A stretch of 64,000 nt of DNA, from positions 1-64,000 of IMG/VR virus record IMGVR_UViG_3300033146_000946. The stretch is one strand, 5' to 3'. Below are positions 6,523 through 14,449 of this stretch, in pieces (within the stretch, counting starts at the first letter, position 1; the number at the start of each line of letters is the position of its first letter). The position numbers and the translations under genes are program-made. Source of the DNA: a virus. The notes beneath the pieces are model-generated. The model saw only the letters and a list, made by a program, of their open reading frames with translations. It was not told where the DNA came from and ran no database searches.

Positions 6523-7185
6523 ATGTCAAAAGATACTAATTTGCGGAAAAAATTAAATGATAATCAAGAAATATCAATTATAGAAGAAGAACTAGGAGAT
6601 TTATCTCCTCTTCTTTCCATGTATCCAGAAGAAGCATTAGATAAACTAATTAAAAATAAAGATAAATTAACTAAAATATCTAAGATGTTTGAAAGTGGTG
6701 GAATTAATGCTGTTTCTACTTCTGTTATGTTAATGAGATGTAATCAATCTGATTGCCCATATCGATTATCATGTCCTTTATTAAAAGCAGGAATTGCACC
6801 TGAAGGTTATACTTGTCCTATTGAAAAAAAATTAAGTAGTGAATTAGAATTAACATTAATAAAAGATCTAGGAATAGATCCACAAGATACTGTAGAAATG
6901 GAATTATTATTTGATTTTATTGATGCTAAATTATTAGATATGAGAACATCTGGTATGTTAGCTAATACTTCTTTAGTACAAGAAATTACAAAAGAAGGTA
7001 GAGGTGGAGCTACAATGAGTCGTGATGTTGCACCAGAATTTACTATTAAAATGGATTTAAAATCTTTAAAATCTAAATTATTAAATGAATTCATGGCTAC
7101 TCGTTTATCTAAAAAAAGATATGGTATATCTGGAAGTTCTACTATGGAAGAAATAATTAGAAATGCAATGGAAGGTAACGTATAA
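6523..7185 (+). CDS. Cys-rich protein upstream of the packaging genes; possible terminase small subunit
   Basis: The product has 220 residues, starting at ATG 6523 after AGAGG. At about residues 67-95 it has a metal-site-like cluster: C-N-Q-S-D-C-P-Y-R-L-S-C-P-L, then YTCPIE, giving four cysteines. The N-terminal 60 residues are acidic and helical; the C-terminal part is basic and helical and could bind DNA or oligomerise. Its place a few genes before TerL, combined helical and DNA-binding-like character and zinc cluster make it a candidate small terminase, but I recognise no diagnostic motif. It could equally be a transcription factor. Confidence 0.6.
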   Translation: MSKDTNLRKKLNDNQEISIIEEELGDLSPLLSMYPEEALDKLIKNKDKLTKISKMFESGGINAVSTSVMLMRCNQSDCPYRLSCPLLKAGIAPEGYTCPIEKKLSSELELTLIKDLGIDPQDTVEMELLFDFIDAKLLDMRTSGMLANTSLVQEITKEGRGGATMSRDVAPEFTIKMDLKSLKSKLLNEFMATRLSKKRYGISGSSTMEEIIRNAMEGNV

Positions 7186-8078
7186 TGATTAATATAATGA
7201 ATTTTAATAACTCGGACGATGCTTTTAATTTAATTGATATGGAAAAAGATATTGCCGATAGAGCTAAAAATACTACATCAAAATTTTATGGTCCTGCTGT
7301 TCCAGATTCACATTCATTTAAAGTAAAATATAATTCGTTTTATAAATTCTATTATGTTGAACATAAAATTGAAGAAGAAAATAAAAATAGAACTGATCCA
7401 AAAAAGAAAAAAGTAAAAAAGAAAAAAAAGAATAAAAAGAAACAAGGTGATCCAATTGTTAAAATTCAAAAAGTTGAAGATGAAGTACATAAAAATAATA
7501 GACAAAATATTGCAGATACTAGACATACAAAAGCAACTGAAGAACAAAAAAAACGACATAAAAATTCTAAAAATAAAAATAGAAAAAGTGATAGTAAAAC
7601 TAAAAAAAATAGAGTTACTAAAACTAATTCAGTTATAAATAAAGTTGGTATTAAATTAGATGGTTTTAAAAAGTTTTTTACGGAAGATCCTAGATTAAAA
7701 CAATATGGATCAAAAGCTTTAAATTATATGAAAGCTAATAAATTAAAAGCTGGCGCTGCAGTTGTTGGATTAATATTTGCAGCAGGAATGTTTAAACGAC
7801 AAGATAAAAAACCACAATTAGTTTCTTTTAATCCATATCAATTTAGTGCTAGACAATCTGCCTATTTACCTGGTTCTTATAGAAGAGGTTTTAGTGAAAT
7901 AAAAGAATTAACAACTGATTTTGGATCTAGAGTACATTTAGATAAAACTATAACTAAAAAATTGATGACAGCAATTAATAGTACTAGAAATGGATTTAGA
8001 ACAAATACTAATGCTATAATAAATAGAAATATAGCATTGAGTGCACATAAAAATGCAATTAATCATATGAGGTATTAA
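7185..8078 (+). CDS. Lys-rich probable internal virion protein
   Basis: The ATG overlaps the preceding stop by one base. The product is 297 residues. Residues about 60-145 are extremely Lys/Asn-rich (KKKKVKKKKKNKKKQG), probably disordered and DNA- or membrane-binding. Residues about 187-202 form a small hydrophobic Gly/Ala segment (KAGAAVVGLIFAAGMF). The remainder is basic. The next two genes encode proteins with the same mix of basic residues and Gly/Ala hydrophobic segments, so the three may be a set of packaged or injected proteins. This is inference from composition; no domain is recognised. Confidence 0.65.
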   Translation: MINIMNFNNSDDAFNLIDMEKDIADRAKNTTSKFYGPAVPDSHSFKVKYNSFYKFYYVEHKIEEENKNRTDPKKKKVKKKKKNKKKQGDPIVKIQKVEDEVHKNNRQNIADTRHTKATEEQKKRHKNSKNKNRKSDSKTKKNRVTKTNSVINKVGIKLDGFKKFFTEDPRLKQYGSKALNYMKANKLKAGAAVVGLIFAAGMFKRQDKKPQLVSFNPYQFSARQSAYLPGSYRRGFSEIKELTTDFGSRVHLDKTITKKLMTAINSTRNGFRTNTNAIINRNIALSAHKNAINHMRY

Positions 8079-8080
8079 TT

Positions 8081-8527
8081 ATGTTAAAAAAAGTAATTGG
8101 AGCATTTAAAGCAGCAAAAGCTATGAATGGTAGACAGTTAACTTCTGTTACTAGAAATATGATGCAAAAAGCTGCTTCAAACTTTAAAACAAATGCTAAA
8201 ATAGAATATATGCTAAGACGTGAAAAAACCGTTTCTAGAAATTTACAGCATAAATATATGCCAGGAAGTAATCCATCTATATTACGAAATAGAGGAATAC
8301 AAATGGGTGCAGCTGTTGTCGGTGCAGCTGGTATGACATCTATTGCTGTAATGAATGGTGCAATGACTGCTGCTGGTAATAATATGATGACTAGATATAT
8401 GAATGATAATAGATATAGTTCTAAATTACTTCAACATAGAGTAGGTGGAGCAGCTGGCAATTCATCTCTTAATATTGGTAATCATGTTGGATTAAGTTTA
8501 GCATTAAGCAAAAGTAGACATGGATAA
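8081..8527 (+). CDS. basic Gly/Ala-rich probable internal virion protein
   Basis: The product has 148 residues, starting 3 bases after the previous stop. The first 70 residues are basic and helical (KKVIGAFKAAKAMNGRQL). Residues about 70-100 contain a Gly/Ala/Met hydrophobic segment (MGAAVVGAAGMTSIAVMNGA) and the C-terminus is Asn/Ser/Gly-rich, ending SKSRHG. High positive charge plus a short hydrophobic segment resembles membrane-active ejection proteins. No enzyme motif is seen. Function inferred only from composition and neighbours. Confidence 0.6.
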   Translation: MLKKVIGAFKAAKAMNGRQLTSVTRNMMQKAASNFKTNAKIEYMLRREKTVSRNLQHKYMPGSNPSILRNRGIQMGAAVVGAAGMTSIAVMNGAMTAAGNNMMTRYMNDNRYSSKLLQHRVGGAAGNSSLNIGNHVGLSLALSKSRHG

Positions 8528-8534
8528 ATAAATT

Positions 8535-9644
8535 ATGTATGAACAGCAAAATCAATATATGGAGGATAAACTATCTGTTTTAGATATAGGTAAAACTGTA
8601 TTTTCTGCATATGTTAATCCTTTTACTCAAGCTTCATTTGATCCTAATTTCTGGAGTCCATCAACGTATGGTGGTATAAGAGTTAGAAGTGGTATTCTAG
8701 ATCCAAATAATAAAGTTAATAAATTTGGTAGATGGGCAGTTAATGGAATATCGAAACTAGCAACAGGACATTCATTAGAAGATAGATTTAGAGCTAAAAG
8801 ATGGAAAAATACTATAAGACCTAAAGGTTCTACTACATTTAAAACATCATATGGACCTTCTGGAACTTATATGGGATTGAACTCATTAGAAGCTAATATA
8901 TCTAGAATGTCTGGAGGATTTTTACATTATACTGATGGATATCTTGGTGTTAGAATGGGAAAATTATTTGATTTTTCTGGTGCTAGAGAATCTAAATTTG
9001 TACAAAGAATGAATACAATTATAAAAGGTAGATCAAATTTAAATGATATACCTAATATGATAAATAATGTTGGTAGTGAACCAATAATGAAATATAAACG
9101 AAAGAATATTGGACCAGCTAAAAATAATCCATTAGTACCAGAATTACGTTCTAAATATAAACAAATTTATAATACTTTAAGAGAATCTGGATTTGAATCT
9201 CTTATTGATGAAAATATTACTGATTCAAAAGGTTTATTAAAACATTTAACTTCAAAAAGCACTAAAGCACATGTAAAAATAAAGGTAGCTGCAGCTAGAA
9301 TTGGAAAAAGTGCATATTATGCTGGAAGATTTGCAGGAAAAGTTGCGGTAAAAGGTGCATTATTAGCTGGTAAAGCTTATTCGGTTTATGGTATAGCTAG
9401 TTTGATGTATCAAGGTATTAAATTAGTAGCTAATCCTTTAGCTCAAATGGGTGTAAATGCTGTAGATCAAATGTATGATAAAGTATCATCTTTAGCTAGA
9501 CCTGAAATGGGTGGTCAATTAAGTTATGATTATTTAAGTCAAGGTGCTGCTACTGAAAGACAAAGAGCAATTCAAGCTATATCTAAATCTAGAATAAATG
9601 GAAGAAGTATGATGGGTAATGAAGCTCAATATATGCATGCGTAA
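8535..9644 (+). CDS. probable virion-associated protein with Gly/Ala membrane-like segment
   Basis: The product has 369 residues. The N-terminal half is aromatic and basic; the region around residues 250-300 has a long Ala/Gly/Lys amphipathic stretch (AGRFAGKVAVKGALLAGKAY) followed by a hydrophobic patch. The C-terminal tail reads RQRAIQAISKSRINGRSMMG and then NEAQYMHA, which looks like a defined terminal motif, possibly a virion-targeting signal. It directly precedes TerL. The same style of segment is found in the 2093-residue giant protein, so it may belong to the same virion compartment. No enzymatic motif recognised. Confidence 0.65.
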   Translation: MYEQQNQYMEDKLSVLDIGKTVFSAYVNPFTQASFDPNFWSPSTYGGIRVRSGILDPNNKVNKFGRWAVNGISKLATGHSLEDRFRAKRWKNTIRPKGSTTFKTSYGPSGTYMGLNSLEANISRMSGGFLHYTDGYLGVRMGKLFDFSGARESKFVQRMNTIIKGRSNLNDIPNMINNVGSEPIMKYKRKNIGPAKNNPLVPELRSKYKQIYNTLRESGFESLIDENITDSKGLLKHLTSKSTKAHVKIKVAAARIGKSAYYAGRFAGKVAVKGALLAGKAYSVYGIASLMYQGIKLVANPLAQMGVNAVDQMYDKVSSLARPEMGGQLSYDYLSQGAATERQRAIQAISKSRINGRSMMGNEAQYMHA

Positions 9645-9656
9645 TAAGGAGATTTA

Positions 9657-11474
9657 ATGGCATTAAATAAAGAATATCAAGAATGGTTTGTTAAAACACT
9701 TAATAATCCTGCTGATTGGGCAGAAGCATTTTTACGTAATCCTGATGATCCACAAAGACCATTAGAATTACGATCTTATCAACGAGAAGTATTAGAACAT
9801 ACAAAAGATGAACAACAAATGGTTTTACGTTATGGTAGGCGTATGGGAAAAACTGTTGTACTTTGTGCTGATTCTTTATGGTGGACTACAGCACAACCGT
9901 TAGCAACAATGTATAATAACAAAGGAACAAAACAAATACCTTTTACAGTACTTGTTATGACACCTATGGATTCTCAAATTAAAATGATATTTGATACATT
10001 TTTATCTTTAATAGCAGATTCACCATTTTTAAAAGATATGATTACATCTGTTAAAAGAAGTGATGTTAATGAAATTCATTTCAAAAATGGTTCTGTTATT
10101 AAAGGTATGACACTAGGTATATCATCGGCTAATAAAGGAACTTCTGTTCGTGGGCAGTCAGCTGACTTATTATTATTAGATGAAGCAGATTATATACCGC
10201 GTGATATTATGGAACAAGCAGTTCTTCCTATCGCTTCTACCAAACTAAATACTAAAATTAGAGCATGTTCTACTCCTTCTGGTAAACGTGAAATATTTTA
10301 CGAATGGTCTACTAAAGGAAAAGAAATTGGATGGTGGGCTAGACATTATCCATCTTGGCATCCAGATAATCCTTCTTGGTTATCTATTGATGATGCTAAG
10401 AAAAAAGGTATTCCAATTACTGATTCTACTGAATTTAAATATAGATCATATACTTCTGAAGAAGCTTATCTTAGAGAATATGGTGCTGAATTTGGTGAAG
10501 AATTACAAGGTGTATATAAACATAAATATATTAATATGTCTTTAATTAATTATTTTTCAGAATATAATAATCATGATGTAGATATCTTTGATCCAGGATT
10601 TGAACAAACTCCTGGTAATAAATATTTAATTGGTGTTGATTGGAATACATATAAAAATGGTGGACAAGTTGTAATGATTGAATATTGCGCTCAACCTACA
10701 TTTATAGAATATTATGATCATATAAAAAATGAAGATGTTAAAATAGATTGTACTGGAAAAATAAGATTATTTTATCGTAAAGGTGTTAAATCAAAAGATG
10801 CTACTCAAAGGGAAACTAGAAAAGAAATTATAAGATTAATGACACAATATAAAATAGATTTTGTTTATGTTGATTATGGTGCTGGTGATACTAATGTAGA
10901 AGAATTAACTTTATATGGTAAGAAACATCCAGAACTTGGTATGGCTAGAAAATTACATGTTGTAGATTCAGGTGCATCATCTGAACATTATGATCCAGTA
11001 TTACAAAAGAAAGTTAAAAAAAGAAATAAAGGTTTAATGATAAACCAATCCGTTTTATCTATTGAGGAAGGTCGAATGATACTTCCAAAAGAAGAAGATT
11101 CAGCTCATAGATTAGTAAATCAAATGAGAGGATATATTATAAAAAGTGTAACTGCTCGTGGTGACTTTACTTATGATGGAGAAGATCACGTTTTAGATGC
11201 ATTTCATTTAGCCGTTTATGGTTTCTATCATCAATTTGGATTATTATTAAAATCATCATATGAAACTAGAATTAAATTCATGAGAAATCCTAGATTAGAT
11301 AATTTTGATGGTAGAGATGCAGCTTCTCCAAATTCTACTATACTAAATAACAATAACACGAATATACGAGACCCTGAAGCACCACCAAAATATAATATGC
11401 CTAAAATGGCTGGTGGTAGAAAAGGTTCTAGAAGTTCCAAAATTTTTGGAAGTGGATTTAGGAGACAACTATAA
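9657..11474 (+). CDS. terL: terminase large subunit (packaging ATPase/nuclease)
   Basis: Motor that pumps DNA into the prohead and cuts the concatemer. The product has 605 residues, starting at ATG 9657 after AAGGAG. N-terminal ATPase: LRSYQREVLEHTK Q-motif (about 38-50), Walker A GRRMGKT at 60-66, Walker B LLLLDEAD at 171-178 with D175-E176, and coupling motif ACSTPSGKRE (about 205). C-terminal RNase H-fold nuclease: first acidic strand YLIGVDWNTYK (about 325), second FVYVDYGAGD (about 405) and third acidic site DHVLDAFHLAVYG (about 510). A Gly/Ser/Arg-rich tail follows. Length and motif order are those of a complete myoviral TerL. It is directly coupled to the unknown gene starting at 11475. 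Confidence 0.95.
   Translation: MALNKEYQEWFVKTLNNPADWAEAFLRNPDDPQRPLELRSYQREVLEHTKDEQQMVLRYGRRMGKTVVLCADSLWWTTAQPLATMYNNKGTKQIPFTVLVMTPMDSQIKMIFDTFLSLIADSPFLKDMITSVKRSDVNEIHFKNGSVIKGMTLGISSANKGTSVRGQSADLLLLDEADYIPRDIMEQAVLPIASTKLNTKIRACSTPSGKREIFYEWSTKGKEIGWWARHYPSWHPDNPSWLSIDDAKKKGIPITDSTEFKYRSYTSEEAYLREYGAEFGEELQGVYKHKYINMSLINYFSEYNNHDVDIFDPGFEQTPGNKYLIGVDWNTYKNGGQVVMIEYCAQPTFIEYYDHIKNEDVKIDCTGKIRLFYRKGVKSKDATQRETRKEIIRLMTQYKIDFVYVDYGAGDTNVEELTLYGKKHPELGMARKLHVVDSGASSEHYDPVLQKKVKKRNKGLMINQSVLSIEEGRMILPKEEDSAHRLVNQMRGYIIKSVTARGDFTYDGEDHVLDAFHLAVYGFYHQFGLLLKSSYETRIKFMRNPRLDNFDGRDAASPNSTILNNNNTNIRDPEAPPKYNMPKMAGGRKGSRSSKIFGSGFRRQL
11337..11345 (+). promoter_or_regulatory. ACTATACTA copy near the end of TerL
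   Basis: Exact 9-mer inside the last tenth of the TerL gene, 138 bases before ATG 11475. It could provide an internal promoter for the following genes; at a single coding location chance cannot be excluded. Confidence 0.3.
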
Positions 11475-12806
11475 ATGAATTTAGATGATTATACAAATCA
11501 GGAAATATCAATTGATCAATTAAATGAATTATTAATTGAAGGTAGATTAAAATTTAATACTAAAGATGTCGGTAATCCATCAGCTGTATCTCATACTGAA
11601 AGTAAATCTGGAAATTGTCAGTCTCCAGATAATAGAGAATCTGATAATGATAAGAAAAATAAACAGATTCAAAATATGATTGATAATGTTAAAGATAATG
11701 AGGAACTAGTTAATACATTAGAAGATTTTTTAAATAAAATGTTAGCAGATATGAATATAACACCTAAAAGTAAAAAAATAGCAGATGCAGCTAAATTATT
11801 AAATGGTAATGGTGATACTAATATAACAAAAGATACATTTGATACAGCTGAAACTATTATAGAAAATGCCGATATTTTAAGTAAAGGTTATATTCCACAA
11901 TTAGCACCATTACTAGGTGATATTAGATTAGAAAGCAATCCATATGATTGTAGCGGTATTTCTAGAAGTATTATGGATGGATTTACTTTTGCTCAATTAA
12001 AAAATAGTGATACAGATGATAATTCTGATATTGTAGATCCAGATGATGTTGATTATGATACAGAACAAAATGTAACAGAAATAGAAGAAAATTTTGCTGA
12101 AGAAATGAAAACATTAATGGCTTATCTTATTAATAAATTATTTTGGAATATAATATGGGGTAGAATGTGGACATCTATTTTTGATCTAATTGAAAAAATG
12201 ATAGCAAAACCAATTGATACTCCTATAATTATTATTAGAGGTTTATTATTTAGAATACCTAAATTAACTCGAGAAAACTATTATAAATATGGTCCTATTC
12301 ATAAAGCATTAAATAAATTCAAAATGGTTATGTTATGTAAAATACCAAAACGAATTTGGACTGATTATAAACCAGAAGATGATATTATTATATATTGGCG
12401 TGGAAGTTTAGTTCCATTAAATACATTATGTTCAAAAGACTTTATAAGTGGTTTTGATGAATGTATAAATAAACCCATTCCTACACCAGAAGAACGAGAA
12501 CAACAAGCTCAAGATGAATATGTTGAACCGTCTTCAGATCCTAACGCTAAACCAGAAGGTGATTCATATGATGCTGATGATTTAGAAGATGATGGTAATG
12601 GAATAGCAGGAGCTGTGGATGATGCTGAAGGAATGCCAGATAATATGGATATATGTGATATCATTGATGGAATGGGTAAAGCTTATGATGAACAAGCAAA
12701 AAATAATAAAAAGAAACCTAGAATGACTCCTGAATGTCTAGATGCTGCACATACTGTTATGAAAGCAGTATACAATGATTCTAAATATAATAATAAACGA
12801 GGTTAA
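11475..12806 (+). CDS. unknown acidic protein between TerL and portal
   Basis: The product has 443 residues and its ATG follows the TerL stop immediately. The N-terminal 200 residues are Asp/Asn-rich and probably partly disordered. Residues about 210-310 carry hydrophobic helices (AYLINKLFWNIIWGRMW, IIIIRGLLFRI) and a Trp-containing segment (YWRGSLVPLN). The last 130 residues are very acidic. There is no known motif. The next-but-one gene has a similar mix of hydrophobic helices and acidic, low-complexity tail, so both may be head-vertex or membrane-interacting virion proteins. Function not recognised. Confidence 0.65.
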   Translation: MNLDDYTNQEISIDQLNELLIEGRLKFNTKDVGNPSAVSHTESKSGNCQSPDNRESDNDKKNKQIQNMIDNVKDNEELVNTLEDFLNKMLADMNITPKSKKIADAAKLLNGNGDTNITKDTFDTAETIIENADILSKGYIPQLAPLLGDIRLESNPYDCSGISRSIMDGFTFAQLKNSDTDDNSDIVDPDDVDYDTEQNVTEIEENFAEEMKTLMAYLINKLFWNIIWGRMWTSIFDLIEKMIAKPIDTPIIIIRGLLFRIPKLTRENYYKYGPIHKALNKFKMVMLCKIPKRIWTDYKPEDDIIIYWRGSLVPLNTLCSKDFISGFDECINKPIPTPEEREQQAQDEYVEPSSDPNAKPEGDSYDADDLEDDGNGIAGAVDDAEGMPDNMDICDIIDGMGKAYDEQAKNNKKKPRMTPECLDAAHTVMKAVYNDSKYNNKRG

Positions 12807-12808
12807 TT

Positions 12809-13168
12809 ATGGCACAAGAAAATACTGATAGTAATTATGTTCCAGAAGCAATATTCTTTAATCGAACTATTCGTGATATGCGAAAACATGTAGAATATGA
12901 AAAATTTCTTTGTAGAATGATGGTTGATAATGATGATACTAGAAAATTTAAAGAAAATACAGATAATCATCCTGATAGTATTCATAAATTTATATATAAT
13001 AATGAATTAGTTGAAGCACACACTATGAGAGGAAAATATGAAGCGATAGGAAAATCAGCTTATATTCCTACACCAAAACAAGATGATGAAGATGAACAAG
13101 ATACAACTACTACAGAAGAAAATACATATTCTGTTGATAATGATAATATAGTTTTAAAAGGAAAATAA
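12809..13168 (+). CDS. hypothetical acidic protein (119 aa)
   Basis: The start is ATG 12809, 2 bases after the preceding stop. The first 75 residues look folded (NRTIRDMRKHVEYEKFLCRM); the last 35 are Asp/Glu/Thr/Asn-rich and probably disordered (QDDEDEQDTTTTEEN). It sits between two larger unknown proteins in the head module with coupled starts. The layout suggests a small assembly factor or adaptor for its neighbours. No known family. Confidence 0.6.
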   Translation: MAQENTDSNYVPEAIFFNRTIRDMRKHVEYEKFLCRMMVDNDDTRKFKENTDNHPDSIHKFIYNNELVEAHTMRGKYEAIGKSAYIPTPKQDDEDEQDTTTTEENTYSVDNDNIVLKGK

Positions 13169-14449
13169 ATGGCTACTGTTGAAGATGATAAAGCTAACGA
13201 TTTAGAATGGCTAGAAAATGTTGATAGTTATATTCAGAAATTAGGAAATATTAGTTTAAAAAGTGCTGAAGATTTAACATCTTTTACTAAAGAATCAAAT
13301 GCTGATTTATTAGGTTTTCTAGATAGAATAACTAATGATATAGATAGACCTATTTTTAAATCATTAGCTAAAGATATGATTGGAGTATTTGGTTCATTTT
13401 ATATTGACGATGAAGCATTATGTTGTTTGGTAAAAAATATAATGAGACAAATGGATATATCTACTAAATTAAATGACTATTTAAATGAAATTACTAAAAT
13501 AGAATTTGATGGTATGTATGTTAATGATGATAATTTTGAATTAGTTTTTGCTGAAACTAAATTTGGTAAAGCAGTTAATGGTACTATTGCTATTATTGAT
13601 GTAGTATTAGTATTTTTAGAAATGGATATATCTGATTTTATGCTTCCTATTTTAGATTTTATGCGAGAATTATCAGAAGCTATTATTGGTTTTATGTGTT
13701 TAGCATTTCAAGAAATAATTTTTACTGTAAGAGATAGTGCTATTGATTGGATTATTGGACAAATTGATGCATTATCTACTGATGAAAGTTGGATGGAATG
13801 TTTACCTTATATGGATTTCATATCAGTATTAAAAAAATATATTAGTGATTATGGATTAGTAGATAAATTATTATCTCTTATTGAAGGATTTTTAGCTAAT
13901 GCTTATAATAAATTTAAAGGAGCATTAGATGCAGAACTTCCTAAAAATGTTAAACTTATTAAATTATTAAGATTAATTAGAAAAATATTAGTATCATTAA
14001 AAGATGCAGTTATTAATTGGGAATTTTGTTCATTTATAAATGATTCTGGCGATGGTAATGAAAATGGTGATAATAATGATGATAATTCAGATTCACCTTC
14101 TACTAATTATTTAAATAGAATTCTTAATAAAAAAGATAAAGGTATTAATAATTATAGTTTTATGTTTACTGATGATAATACTATACTAAATAATAGTAAC
14201 AATACCAGCAATGGTGATGATAGCGGAAATAATGGAAGTGGTAATCTTTTTAATCAAGAATTAAAAGCATTTTTACAAAATTACATGGGATTTTCAGCTG
14301 ATAGAGCTGATGCAGTAGTTAACAATAATAATGGTCTAAATACAGGTGATAATGATGGAAATAAATCTGGAGCCTGTGGAACAGTATTAAAAGATAGTGA
14401 TCTATCTAGTATTTTAGATAAAATTATATCTACACATAGGAATGGATAA
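13169..14449 (+). CDS. unknown helical protein with low-complexity Asn/Asp/Gly tail
   Basis: The product has 426 residues and starts directly after the previous stop. Residues about 1-280 are helical with several strongly hydrophobic stretches (AIIDVVLVFLEMD, FMLPILDFMRELSEAIIGFM), suggesting membrane contact or a helical bundle. From about 290 the protein turns into an Asn/Asp/Gly/Ser low-complexity region, ending with a short ordered element. It precedes portal, overlapping it by one base (TAATG). Position suggests a head or portal-associated role, but no portal-adaptor or core-protein motif is recognised. Confidence 0.65.
   Translation: MATVEDDKANDLEWLENVDSYIQKLGNISLKSAEDLTSFTKESNADLLGFLDRITNDIDRPIFKSLAKDMIGVFGSFYIDDEALCCLVKNIMRQMDISTKLNDYLNEITKIEFDGMYVNDDNFELVFAETKFGKAVNGTIAIIDVVLVFLEMDISDFMLPILDFMRELSEAIIGFMCLAFQEIIFTVRDSAIDWIIGQIDALSTDESWMECLPYMDFISVLKKYISDYGLVDKLLSLIEGFLANAYNKFKGALDAELPKNVKLIKLLRLIRKILVSLKDAVINWEFCSFINDSGDGNENGDNNDDNSDSPSTNYLNRILNKKDKGINNYSFMFTDDNTILNNSNNTSNGDDSGNNGSGNLFNQELKAFLQNYMGFSADRADAVVNNNNGLNTGDNDGNKSGACGTVLKDSDLSSILDKIISTHRNG
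14180..14188 (+). promoter_or_regulatory. ACTATACTA copy upstream of portal
   Basis: Exact 9-mer in the low-complexity part of the preceding gene, 269 bases before the portal start. Possible internal promoter, weak on its own. Confidence 0.3.

Noticed and set aside
7314-7638. Open frames on both strands in the Lys-rich part of the 7185 gene
   Set aside because: They mirror A-rich low-complexity DNA (poly-Lys on one strand gives Phe/Leu on the other) and lack start signals.
10288-10545. 85-residue + frame inside TerL
   Set aside because: It lies wholly within the conserved TerL gene in another frame and has no ribosome site.
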